A program made the position numbers and the translations under genes. The notes beneath the pieces were generated by a model. The model did no database searches, was not told where the DNA came from, and was given only the letters and a program-made list of their open reading frames with translations. Source: Rallus limicola (lineage: Eukaryota > Chordata > Aves > Gruiformes > Rallidae). From it: a stretch of DNA of 64,000 bases. The stretch is taken from positions 5,213,990 to 5,277,989 of the forward strand of contig JAKCOZ010000011.1 in assembly GCA_022605955.1 (NCBI GenBank), given 5' to 3'. Positions 45,558-58,000 of this stretch are shown here, piece after piece. Position 1 is the stretch's first letter, and each line of letters opens with the position of its first letter.

Positions 45558-47843
45558 GATGTGGGCACCTTTCACCTGGCAGTGATGAGTGAGGAGGGGA
45601 AGAGAGGAAAAATTTAGACAGTGGTCTGGCACGGGGCTGTGGTTTGAAAACAAGGGAAGGTAATAAAACTCTCCCCCAAATCTCTGCTGTTCTGAAATTT
45701 ATTCTTAGTAAGTGTTTGGAGGGAGAAATCACCCCGCTCATATTTCTCTTTAACAAGCAGTGGTTGGGCTTAATTCTGTTTTGATGGATGTTTTATGACA
45801 CTGAGGGCCAGGACACTATAGTGTCAGGGGCTGTACATGCACATAGAACCAGGGTGATGATCCACATATTCCAGCAATAGTGGCTTCAACAGGCAAAGAG
45901 ATCAAGATGCAAGTAAGATTATTTTAGCCCCTTTTCAGCCTGGTGAGGCCTCCTCAGTCCCACACACATCCTTCTCTTTCTTGATGATTCTCCTTCTGGT
46001 TCCGGGTTCAAGGACTTCTGGAGCATTTCTAGAGACTGTCTTTATGTCTGAGCTAATATTGCAGAGATCTAGTGGTTACTGACACTTGAGTACCCAGGGA
46101 GGAGCAAATCTGCCTGACTCACGCCATCATGTAGCTGATCTGACACTCAAATAAAGCACATGAGCCTCCTAAACAGATAGATGATGCACTTTGTACATTT
46201 GAAAGACCAGTTAGGTCTCTTAAGAGAATAGAGTCTGCTTTGGCTTAAGATCACTGCGCCTCTGCATTGTATATTTAGTGTTTGATGGGTGTCTGGCTAG
46301 AAAAAAATGTGGCTTTCTTATGCTAAATCAATTTTACCTGTTCTTTCAAATCCATTTGGGCTTATGAATGACCCTCTGCTAAAAGAACATCTTGAATGCA
46401 TCTGGAATTTGGTGTGGCAGCTTTTGTTCAGCTATCAATCATTTCTGTTAAGGGCAAGGAAGCAAGAAGTCTGCTTGGCTCTTGATTTAGCCCAAAACTA
46501 TAGTTACATCTGTACAGTGCCTTCATTTTCCTATGTGTAAAGCAGCAAGAGGAAAAGCCAAGCTTTACCCAGGGACTGCTGCCTCTGCCATAGGCTGTAG
46601 TTTTCAGGCAAGTATCAGAAGGAATATTCACATCTCTGACAATGAGAAGGCTCATGCCATCATAGATAAATTGCTTTGGTTTTCCCAGTGCCATGAGACT
46701 AAGTCTGAGCCACCAGCAACTGGGTGCAACTTTACAAACTTCTATAGAACCCCTCTGCATTTGAGCTTTTCCCTGGAGCTCAGCTAGAAAAATCTGAAAT
46801 CATTCCTGTACTCTGAATTCCTACTTCTTTTCCTCCTCTGTTCTTTCCCATCTTTATTAAATTTTTTTTAATTCCTCACTTTCCCTATTTCCTTGCCTTC
46901 CTTGCTTTTTATTTTAAACCCTGCTTTCTACTCTGGAAAGTCCCAAAGCATCTTCCAGCTTGCATTTCTAAAGTTTGATTCCCCCATGAGTGCGCATCTA
47001 CTGGCAGAAGTTGAACAAATGGGATTATTCCCTCACCTCTGAAATGCAGCCGCTTCTGAGGTAGAGCACTGCAGCCACTTTGTCTTCAGCATGTGCCTCG
47101 GGTCTCCGGAGAGGGAATGAAGGATAACCTTTTCACCTGAAAGTACCTTTTTAGGTAAGCTGAATATAACTTGGAATTAAGCCAGAATACCGCAGTTAAC
47201 ACTTCTTTATGAGCATAGCTTGGGATTGTGACCAGAAATGTCAGAACATTCCTTTGATGTCTGTCTATTAGACCTGTAAATGGAAAGTGCAAAAATTTCA
47301 TCTTTCTCCTAGTTGTAGGCATGTATCTTGCAACTACACACATGTATGTGGGTGTATTTGCATGTGGAGTCCAAGGCTTTGGAAACAAAGCCTTCTGGAA
47401 AGACAAACAAATAGCCAGCCAATGGGGAATGTTTTCATAATGACAATTTTATTAACACAGCACTTTTCCAGAAGATCTCATAATATTTGCAAAGTTGTTT
47501 GTTTTTTTTTAACCTCTGAGTAAAAGCAAATAAAACTGTATGGCAAAACACCAGGCAGGACTTCCTTTCCCCAGTATTCTGCAGCTCATGCATTATCTGG
47601 AGTGACAATGAGGGAAAAAGAAGCAATTTTTGAGATCCTGCAACTTTCTCTGCAATTTTATGGTTAAAAGTTTTCGCTGAACCAGAGCAGACCTCAGGGT
47701 CTCAAATGCATTTGAAGTTTCAGCCATTGGATAGAGAGCAAAATTTGGGGGAGGACTAGCAGCTAATTTTAAAAGGAAAAATATCATCAGCAAGATTGTA
47801 ACAATCAATATGGAAATTCTACCTGTGATTTACAACACCCAGG
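45558..47843. other. unique non-coding stretch
   Basis: No gene recognised. A 14-base perfect palindrome GACACTATAGTGTC lies at 45812-45825. A 110-codon minus frame at 46428-46760 has no known motif. Confidence 0.45.
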
Positions 47844-48122
47844 ATTCACAGAATCACACAGAATCACAGAATGGCTAGGTTGAAAAAGACTTTTATCATT
47901 GAGTCCAACTGCTCCTGTCCTATGCTAAACTATATCCCTAAGTACCTCATCTACCCGTCTATTAAACACATCCAGGGGTGAGGACTCTACCACCTCCCTG
48001 GACAGCCTGTTCCACATCCAAACAACTCTTTCAGCAAAGAACTTTTTCCTAATATCTAATCTGAACCTGCCCTGGTGCAGTTTAAGGCCATTTCTCCTTG
48101 TCACTTGGATTCTGGATCTGTG
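47844..48122 (-). mobile_element. CR1 LINE 3' region
   Basis: Minus-strand copy. Its tail is TTCACAGAATCACACAGAAT on plus, followed by GGCTAGGTTGAAAAAGACTT. Late pol gives [39 protein letters not shown] and [15 protein letters not shown] on minus (47925-48110). It is a different subfamily from the young set, with a well preserved short pol end. Confidence 0.93.
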
Positions 48123-48146
48123 TCCCAGATGCAAGAATCAGGAAAG

Positions 48147-48345
48147 AATCATCATAGGATAGCAGGTTGGAAGGGGTCTCAAGGATCATCTGGTCCAACT
48201 ATTCTTGAGATAAGCTCCATCTAGGCAAAAGCACTGCCTTGACAAGATGGCCCAGCACCCTGTCTTAAAAGTGTTTGGTGTTGGTGAATCCACCACTTCC
48301 CTGGGGAGATTATTCCATTCTTGTGGTAAAAAAGGAACATCATCA
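48147..48345 (-). mobile_element. CR1 LINE 3' region (second, adjacent)
   Basis: Plus reads GAATCATCATAGGATAGCAG, GGTTGGAAGGGGTCTCAAGG and CACCACTTCCCTGGGGAGAT. This is a CR1 3' end of another subfamily in the same orientation, starting 25 bases past the 5' end of the CR1 at 47844. Its own 5' end is lost at about 48345. Confidence 0.8.
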
Positions 48346-51300
48346 TCCCAGCTTTTTCTCCCAGTATTGCATAAAAATGGAGAACTAGATCTAATTCGGA
48401 TACATCGATTGGATGACCATTAGATTAAACTCGGCCTTGGTTAAGTTCATCAAGCAGGAAAAGGAAGTTAATGGCTTTAGAACTCTTCTAAATAAAGTAC
48501 CCCAACAGTGGAGAAAGGACAAGCAAAATCTGTTGCTTCTCTTTTATCAGTGTAGTAACGTGTTTACTACTGAGAAAAGACCAGGAACGGCAAAAGGAAA
48601 TCTGTCATCAACAGAGAGAGCAACGCTGGATGAGTCAACGATCCGAAGGATTATTCTTCCTTAGATCTGTCAGACACACGCTCGGGTGTCTGTGCGCACA
48701 TGCATAAATACATATATATGCAAAAATAGCTAATGGTCTGTCTGTTATGTGTTTGTATACATTTGAATCAGGTGTAAACACCAAAGCAGACAAGGGGGCA
48801 TTTGCATATTCAGGTGCACCCATTTCTTTAAAAGCAACCAAAACAATCCTCCTCTGTGTCTACCTTCATACGTGCATACAAACACATCTTTCTCCCCACG
48901 TTTTCCTTGTCAGAACGCTTTAAAGGAAAACATGGGTTTTGGTACTCAATGCTGGCACAGAAGTTAAACACATATTTTTGTATCATATTTTTTTCTTTTT
49001 TAAGGGAACAATCAATGAAGAGAAACTGTTCCAATTTTCTTCAGCTGCCTATGCTAATTTCTTTGATGAGGTATTTGAAGTGTACATTGTGAGATGCATC
49101 TCAATGTGTGTACACCATCACAGAGCTACCAACCCAGCTCTGTATGTGATGGAGATGTGGCAGGGGAACAGTGCAGTTTTGTACAGACCAATCCGATACA
49201 CAAGAAGAAGCAGAACTTCCTTGTGAAATTTGTTGATAAATTAAACTTAATGTGTTTCATGCCATTAGATCCCTTCATGTTAGTGATATATAGTAGTGAG
49301 TGAACTCCACATATAAAGTCCAATACATCAACTGTTTTAAAGTGACCACTGGGAACGTGTTCTATTTCTCTAAAACATGTAAGGTAAAAAATCAAGGGGA
49401 ACCTTTTCTAAAAGTTCAACAGGACAGTAAACATCTCTCACTGTGCAACAAATATGAAAAACACAAACAAGATGACAGGTTGCATAAAGAATGAGGTAGC
49501 TCAAATCAAACTTTCCTACATCACAAATACTTACTATTTAACTTACTGCATGAATTTAAAATGCATTTTGAGATGGCCTATTTCCACTGAAGTCAAAAGC
49601 AAAACTTTCAAACTCTTTATTTCCTATCCTGTGCAAACTCCCATTGAATACACGGGGCATGTATGAGCAAATATTTAAGTTTTGTACATGCCTTTTTTTG
49701 CAGGATCAAAGCCTAAGGTCAGATCTTATTTCCAAAAAGGCTTCTTGTCTTGAAAAATCAAGGCTGGTTTAGTACAAAAGAAATTCTTATTATTGCCTTC
49801 TCTTTCCATTCAGCCATGAAATAACTCATACATCTTGAAAAAAAAAAGAAATTAAATAGTTATTTGGCAGAGTAGGGTTCCAGGAGAGAGAAGATGAGGA
49901 ACAAAGACCTATAAGAAATCCAGTTTTTGTCAAAAGACAAAGATTTTGGGTTTTCTTACTAATAATGTAAAAGACTATATTTTAACTCCATTAAAGTATA
50001 CACCTCCATCTTCTCATTCAAACCATTTTTCTACCATGCAGCCTCATTTGCTTTTCCATCTTTAAAATGTTCCTGGTGCTTAACAAATGGGTTCTGTTAC
50101 AGGCAGGAAGTGTCTCAATTTTGGAAAACACTCAGTACTTCAGCCAGTATTATCTTGCCATCTTCAGCTCATGCTTTCCATTTATTTTGAGAGGGAATTA
50201 AAAAAAAAAAAAGAAGCTGTGAAAGCCCCTTCCCACTCTGAATTTCCCAGTACAAAGTGTGTTCTGGGTAGCACAGCAAGGGACTGTTCACACTGTATCC
50301 TCATCACGTTGCATCAGCCTTGGGGCTAATACCTGCAGGTTGCTCCTTTGCCAGTAAATTAAATAGCGTCAGGGAAATGGATGCAGATGCCAAAATTATG
50401 TGCTTATAGGAATAAATAATTAGAGTGATCCCTGGCATCTTTTGGCATGGACCAGCCAGAACCTACCCCCTCCAAATACGGAGTCCTGGGGTTGGTCTCA
50501 GCACTACCGCCGAGGGGCAGAAGGATGAGACCCCTCTATTTTGAAAGATGAAAGACGTTAATAAACATGGCCAGAAAGGAGGCTCTGGCAGCTTCGGTTT
50601 ATTAGCAGAGGCTCTGCCTTAAATTCTAGGTGCTTTGAACTATCCTCAGACTGCCTGCCAGAGGGGTCTTTGCTTCCACCAACCCCCCTCCACTCCCCCC
50701 CCCCCCAACTGCAGTTCAAACCCCCATGTGTAAATCAGATCACAGCTACCACTTTCCTGAATAAGCTCCAGGGTGGATTCTGAAGGCGTAGAGAAATACA
50801 GGAGTCTGTATACCCACATGGATGCAAAAAGGTTTACGTAAATATGTCCCTACCCAGAGTGAGATCTTAAAGTGCAAGAGTAATGCAAACAAACAGGAGA
50901 AAAGATATTAAAACTTTGTGGCTTTCACTTTGGTTTTGGGTACAGGGGGACATTGGAATGAGGGAGAAAAAAAAAGGTAATTTCATTCATAAATTCCAAC
51001 AGTATTTTGTTGGAATGTTTTCCCAGTTCCAGGCAACCTAAGTGCAAGAATTCATATCCTCTACTGAGCAATATCTATACAGTTGCTGTACAGCAATTTT
51101 GTCTTTGGATTAGTTAGGGGTAATTCTATTTTGGTTTATAAAGTCAATGGAGCAGAACATTGTCATAGGATAGTGGTCTCCCACTGCTACCTCATTTAAG
51201 CAATCAAGCAAAAATAAAGCATATGTTACACCTTGTAATGTATTTCTCATTCTTGTATTCTTACACTATTTTCATTGTCATAATGATCCGGTATATCTTT

Positions 51301-52565
51301 ATCTGCTTGGACTTTTTATATAAGTTAGCTTCTCTCTAAGGTTTACAAGTTAATAATTTAACCAACAGCCATGTACTATATATTATTTTTTCACCCAGAA
51401 GCACAGCCTTCCTGAGTTACAGTCCACAGAAGATAGTTCAGCTACAAGAGAAATGGCCTATATATGACAGCAAACTTCCACTATTATTCCTCGTTGAATG
51501 CCTAATCTGTGCTGTGTTAGGTGAGCCCGAGTCGCTGTGCTCGTCTCAAGTCACTTCCACAGGCTTGTTTCTGACGTGCACAAGAGCATTAAGGCACCTG
51601 AGGTTTATGTTCATCAGGATTCTGTGGAAGTAGCTCATGACTCTTTTGTACGAAATGAGAAATAATGTGAACTCCTCTCACTCCTGACTGAAAACTGTGA
51701 GGATAGGTTTGTGGTTAAAATGTTTGATGTAGATCAAAATAACTGTGCTAAATTATCTTTTTAGCCATGCTCTCCCTGTAAGACAACTGGCCAGTGACTT
51801 TGCTTCAAAAGCACGTAGGACAATGCTAAGTCATGTCAAAATCAACGGAAATTAGATGCCTAAAACCCATCAGGGCCGTGGTATTTATTAGTTCTCTTTT
51901 AGAAAAACAACTCTATTATCATTAGGAAATAATTATTAGGTAAATATAATGTCATTTTCCTCTGTCTACTTTTTCTACTTGGGTGGAAAGCTTTATAGTT
52001 AAGCCACTTCACCCCATTGATACTAATCTCTCTCATAAGCAATGCAGAAGAGTGCTGGAGAGCCAGGATCACTCAGATAATAGGAATCCGAGTTCATAGT
52101 TTCAAAGCAAAGTCAAAGCTGTAGGGTTTCAGTTAAGTTCCTTAACCACCATCACTTCTAAAAACACTTTAAATACCTTCTCCTCCAGCCTTCTCCAGCC
52201 ACCAGCGCAGAAGGGTACAAGATTCACCCACATCTTGCATCACAACTGCCACCCCGTGTTGGTGTCTCAACTAGCCTTGAGCTTCCCAAATGGCACTAAG
52301 TGCTGAGTCAGTAGTGTCAATCCCTTGGTGCACTCTTGTTTGTTGGAAAAGCTGGATAGACTGGACAGTTTCCTGATTGTTTCTTAATATAATTTACCTT
52401 AGTTTCTGTCTGCTGCTGGCATCACTGATATGCTGTTTCGGAGATTGATTTTAAAGGGGTTTAGGCCTCTTTTTTCAGACTTTGTCCTTAAAACCTTAAG
52501 GGTGAAAGAATATTTTAGCTAAAGATCAAAAGAAGTATCTATTCCAGACCCCAAAGTCTGTTTGA
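48346..52565. other. transposon-poor stretch downstream of the CpG island
   Basis: More than 4 kb with no CR1. Holds an 83-codon plus frame with scattered CpGs (48413-48664), a 7-base-stem hairpin CAGACAC/GTGTCTG (48671-48692), a 14-base palindrome TGAGATGCATCTCA (49090-49103), a splice-flanked 66-base open segment (49005-49070) and C-run (50693-50706). No known gene recognised. Confidence 0.4.
49005..49070 (+). other. possible 66-base cassette exon
   Basis: A pyrimidine tract ending TTTTTTCTTTTTTAAG (49004) precedes the segment, which is followed by GAG|GTATTTG. The 66 bases have no stop in one frame (22 codons, reading NEEKLFQFSSAAYANFFDE within it), and the length is divisible by 3. The host frame is unknown. 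This could be a chance exon-like sequence. Confidence 0.2.
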
Positions 52566-52690
52566 CTGGAATTTTCTCCCAAGAGAATTACTGGAATAAT
52601 TTTAAATCTGAGTAGACAAAGAGTTGGGGAATCTTATAAGGATCAATTCAGTATTGACAAGGGGATGGACTGGCTTTAATGAGTACTTGC
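52566..52690 (+). mobile_element. ancient CR1 3' region remnant
   Basis: The blocks GGAATTTTCTCCCAAGAGAA, TGAGTAGACAAAGAGTTGGG and AAGGGGATGGACTGGCTTTA follow the order of the old CR1 region that precedes the 3' end. The tail is lost. Strongly diverged. Confidence 0.5.
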
Positions 52691-53079
52691 CCTACTCTAT
52701 GGGTACAGCAGCAATGGCTGTAGATGTGCTGCTAAAATTCTTTTAGCTTGGGTGGAAGTTGTGAACTTGGGAACTATCAAATATCATTTGAAGTTCCATG
52801 TGTAAAAGGAGTGAAATTTTTGTTTTGCTTTCTATACAGTACATCTTGAGCTGTCACCAGTACTCTTGATGAGGGAATGGAGAAAGCTAATTAAAAAAAA
52901 CCAAAAAACCCAACAGACCCTAAATTGTTGTAAGCTATATTTTTATTTCAGGATTTTGGAGGGAAGAGAGGGGGCATCCAATTCTCCAAGTCTGCAGAGC
53001 AAGTGCACCTTTAAGTTGCACCAGGAATGTGAGGCACTGTTCTTAACAACTTGATCTAACTTCAGAATTATTCCTTCTG
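52691..53079. other. unique non-coding stretch
   Basis: Contains an A-rich patch at 52891-52912. No gene or transposon is recognised. Confidence 0.45.
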
Positions 53080-53142
53080 TGAAGTGGGGTCTGGTCCAGA
53101 CGGTCTCCTGAGATCCTTTGTAACCTAAATGATTCTAGGACT
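53080..53142 (+). mobile_element. CR1 3' end fragment
   Basis: Reads AAGTGGGGTCTGGTCCAGAC, GGTCTCCTGAGATCCTTTGT and AACCTAAATGATTCTAGGAC. About 60 bases of CR1 3' end with the first octamer of the tail. Confidence 0.8.
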
Positions 53143-54891
53143 GAGTTATTCAACTTGCTCCTCATGGGAGCCCCAGAGAGAATTAGCAGATACGCGGTAT
53201 TGATGATCTGGAGCCTGAGTCTAGAAACAAAACAAAGAGTGAGTCAAATTAACTGCAGCATGGAGAAAAAAAACAGTAATCCTTTGTCAGGTTCACTGTT
53301 TTCTTTGTACATCTACAACAGAACTGTCATAATCTGAGCCTTTTTTCAGCTAAGGGCTCAACTGAGGTCAGTGTAACTCAGAGCTCTATTACAAGGGGTT
53401 TAACTCGGTTTCCAAGGCTAACTACATATGCGAGTCACAGACCCTTCATTTTTTATGGAGTAACCTGAGATTATTCTATTTTTTTTCCTCTGTCAGAAAC
53501 CAGGACACTAATCCTGCAAACACTTAGGTATTGTAGCTAATGACTCAGTGTCAGCCACATTATGCCAGGCAGAGGTTTTATCTTCATTCCTCTTGAAAAA
53601 AACCTCTGTGAGGCAGAGATCCCTGGCTGAGCCTTACCATGCTATTATGATAAAAAACAATAATAATGAAGTAAGGAAAACGATGATTGAAAAAACTCCA
53701 AATTCAGGTCTTCCATTAAAAGTGAGGACAGAAGGATCAGCTTTGGTAAATTTAGCTTAGGCAGCTGTTTGCTTGGTGACCTCATCAGATAACCCCAAGT
53801 TACCTTCCAAGTATTGCATGCTTTTCTTGAATGTGCTGATTCTGCAGCTTCTGTTGTATTTAAGTGAAGCACTCTCTGCATTGATTGAGGTTTTTGGTAG
53901 GTTAATAAAATGATATTTTGGCTTTTATTAAGTTACTCTTGATGATACTAGTTGAAGTTTTGACATAATGGAATGAAATCAAGTTCCCAAAGATGTCCAT
54001 ATAACATAAGCATGCAAAATCACAGAGAGAAAAAAAAATAAAAATTGATCTCTTACCTATTAATTTAAAAATAAGTGGTTTTGAACTCAAGGTCCCTTTG
54101 AGGATGCTGTAATGAATACAAGTCACGATCCAGCATGCTTTACTCTTTTTTTGACTAATGCCTTCTTCCATAGGAGCAGTGAAAGAAAAAAAAAATCTTT
54201 TTTTGTGGTTATTCTTTCTTATTTATACATACTCACACTGAGGCAAATGACTTTCCTGTCACTAGAGGGACATCAAAAAGGAAAACAGTTGCAAATTTCT
54301 CACAGAGCTGAACTTCCTGGAATACTTTACTTGGCTTCCAGAAAATATTATGAAAAAAGTAATTTCTTACTTTCACTAGGTCCTTGAGGCAGGTGGAACT
54401 GAGAAATAGCTAACGGGTTGTTCCATAACTAAAGAATTATCTAGAGTATTTTATCTTGATTTTTTAAAGTATTCAGATATTAGTTTTCAGAGTAGCTTAT
54501 TATTAGCTGGATTTCTAGCTTACATTATTAATACATACTTATTTATTTATTTTTAAAAATTCCCTACATGTAACAACATAAATGAGACTGATTTTCAAAA
54601 AGGTATTAAAACCTCAAATATATTTGTTAAGCATTTTGAGACCATCATTTTGTGATCACCAGTAGTTTTGGAAAACCTTAGGTTCTCAAGAGGTCTGAGG
54701 AATTTAGATGAGAGTGTTTGGCTCCCTGTTCATTTCTCTCTATAAATGGTGCGTGGGAGAGGGATTTTTGTTTGTTTGTATTTTATCCCCTGGGTATTAA
54801 TTTCAGACCTGATTCTGCATCTGGCACATGATAATTTGAGTGGTGCAAATCCATTCATTGTTGACGTGAGCGTTCCATTATAATAGATCAC
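53143..54891. other. unique non-coding stretch
   Basis: Contains an (ATTT)n-type patch at 54536-54556 and short A/T runs. No gene or transposon recognised. Confidence 0.45.
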
Positions 54892-55048
54892 CAGTAAATC
54901 TTGGAAACATTCAAGGTCAGGTTGGATGGGGCTCTGAAAAGCTTTATGTAGTTGAAGATGTCCCTGCTTACTGCAGGGGAGTGGTAATAGATGACCTTTA
55001 AAGGTCTCTTCCAACCCAAACTATTTTATGTTTCTAAGATTTTATGAA
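54892..55048 (+). mobile_element. CR1 LINE 3' end
   Basis: Reads AAATCTTGGAAACATTCAAG, GTCAGGTTGGATGGGGCTCT, AAGATGTCCCTGCTTACTGC and TTTAAAGGTCTCTTCCAACC. The tail is diverged (CTATTTTATGTTTCTAAGAT). It is the subfamily with GATGTCCCTGCT and AGATGACC blocks, different from the young set. Confidence 0.93.
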
Positions 55049-58000
55049 AACAGTTGAGGTTTTGTTTTCCCCAAATATTGTGTAAAGTTAATACTGGGAA
55101 GAAAATGGGAATATTAAATAGAGACAGTGAAAAATTATTACAGCAAATATAAACATTTGAATTCATAGATATACATGCAGTTTCAGACAAAACCTTCTCT
55201 GCTGTTACTAAGCTTTATTGTTTAAAAAATAATAATGTCTGATTAGACCTAGTCAGTAATGCACTCCAATTCTGTCCAAAGATTTGAAGAATTCAGCAGA
55301 AAATAATAATAAAGGATTATTGCAAAATAATACCTGGAAGTGTATCTCTTTCTGTTCTGGAAGATTATTACATTGCCTTATGGAGATATGCAATGGTCTC
55401 TTTAAGAGTCTGATCCATACTTTCGAGCTGATCCCATTATCCATAAAGTATGAAAGCCTTATTTCTTGGTAAGAGGTGATGGGATTTTTGTAGCATCCCA
55501 GAATATGAAGCCCAACTCTTGCACCATGCAGTTGAACAGGATAGCACAGCCTACTGAAATCTTGACAGTAAGATAGGACTTTTTATTTGACCTAAGGATC
55601 ATCAAATTGAGACACTGACCAGCCCCTTGTGAAGTGTGGGGTTCTCTGTTCTCTCACTTCAATGAGCTTTGAATATAATACATTACCCTGACTTACTCCA
55701 CAAATAGTTGCAACTACACCCATGCAATTAGGGCCATCTTAATTTAGTTTTGGGCTTCACTGTCCAAATGCAGAAGTTCTTTCCTACTGGTTATACTACT
55801 GCTTTTCTAGAAACCCTGCTCCATGTATTTGGGGAAGTCTTTTATCAGCTATTGAAATTTAGATCTCCCTGCCTGATGAACAACAGTTTTACCAAAGTCA
55901 TTCCTCTTGCTGGGGAGCTCAACTCTGTTTGGAGACCACCTCTTTCTTTGTGGCAGACAATACTTTCTCTACCAAACCCTAAATGCACTATGAATAATCA
56001 AAGTGTTAACTAAAAATTATTACATTGATCCAATGCAGTATGTTTTCCCCAGTGAAAGTCTCTCCTAGAAGCTTTTAAGAACATTTGTCCAGAAGAAGAA
56101 AGTCAGAGTTAACATAGGGATTTTAGAATGTTGATTTTAACAGAAATAATTCTTCTTCATGTAGTTGTGGTTTTGGGTGTGTGAGTTAGTTTCACTGACT
56201 GTTGTCACACTATTCCTAGTCAGTAAAAAACTCTGAATGCTTAATTACACCATTATTGTTCCAGCGGTAACTGTTACTATAGCACTAACTATATATATAT
56301 ATATAAAGACACCATCTTAGTACTTACATTTGGGTTCAGGGCAAACTATTATTAATTATAACTAAACCGGTCCATTTGTTTATAGATATCACAGACATCT
56401 AGTTTTGACTACAGCAGTATCGATCCCTTGCCTTCGTCTTTCAGAAAAAAAACCCACAACCCTCTAATTTGATCAAGATAACCATTTACTTTAGGTTCTC
56501 TAACAAATTTTAACTGGAAGCAGCTGATAGTGGGGAAAAGGGGGGTTTCTCTCCGTGCGTGATAACCTGCCAAACAGCTGAAGTTCAATTTTGGTCCCTG
56601 AGACGCTGGAGCAATTGTGCCAGACTCAGCTCGCTAAGTCACGCTGCAACTCTGCCTGATCTCAGAGCGATGTAAATATGGGAAGCCACAAAGGTGACCT
56701 AGAGTTGCCTTCCCCCCCTCATCTCTGGGGTAGCAGGTTTTCTGCCGTCATTCCTAGATGTGGTTTCCACCAATCGTCCTTCCTTTTTTATCCTTGCCTA
56801 CAGAAATCTCCATGGAGGCTGGTAGAAAGGGATGGCTGGGCACTGAGAACTTGTCATATTTACTACTTTATCTTCTACCAGTCTGCAGGGGGAAAAAAGT
56901 TGCTGTGAAAGGGGAATAGATGGAGTAGGAAAGTGTCTGACTTTGGAAAGGAGCATTAGTACAGAGACTTTTTTACTTTATAAAATTTCAGTTACATCTC
57001 TCTTCTCCTCCCCATACACAGGCAAAATCCAGCCAGTGTCTCACCCAACCTTTCAAAACCTTTTTCTGGCTTGAGGCTAATTGCAGCTTTGCATTCTGGG
57101 AAATACAGAGGATGTCCAAGTCATCGAAACCAAGTCTTAATTTGGACCCGCATTTTCTCCTTATTAAACTGTTGGTGATTCAGTACATGAGAAGACGGCT
57201 CCTGCGAACAAGAGGCACGGCCCCCTCTCCATCCTCTTCTACTACAAAGCTTGCATTTTTCACAGTGGATTAGCAAGTCTAGACATCCTATAAAATGTCA
57301 ATGAACGTATGGATCTTCAGTGTGCATTTCTCAGGAGAGCTCTGCTTGTTTGCGATGCTGCTTCCTCAGCCCGATCAATACAGCCACAACAGCCTTTTGC
57401 ATTTTCTGTCAGAAAATAGAACCCCACTCATTGAATTTATTTTTTTCTCCCCTTTCTTTCTTTCTTTCTTAGGCAGTTAATCAAATAGTGGAGGTAGAGG
57501 AAAGTGGGAGTGGGTGGGGGGTGGGGAGTTAGATCATATGCTGAGCACCCAGGGAAGTTGTGAATAAAGTATTTTATTTTAATTATTATTACTAACCACG
57601 AAGGCACGATAAGAATTATCATGAGAAAAATCATACCTCAGGGGCAAGACAAGGACTGGGGAAGAGAAGGGAAAGGAGGCGCAGCTGAGTGCAAGAACCC
57701 CCACGGGATGTGATTATCTCCTGATAACAACATCCCCAGACTTATTGCTATTATGAAATTTCGTTTTTCCATTTTTTTATATACACAGATACATAAATTA
57801 TTTAGGTGAAGTATTTCAATTCCCTGCAAACTGCGAGTCTGCATTAAAATGCTTCAACTGTGAGATTCCCAGGTATATTAATATCCACCCTTTTAGGATG
57901 TTGAGCAGTCCATCAGAATAAGCTCTTCATCCTCGGCTGTTTTATGATATTATTACAGCGTATTTTAGTTGGGGAATGGTGGGTAGAACAAGTTTTCAGA

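Noticed and set aside
57452..57480. Strong-looking splice acceptor (CTTT tract ending TTAG)
   Set aside because: The following frame closes after about 20 codons and no donor is evident. The tract is a microsatellite.
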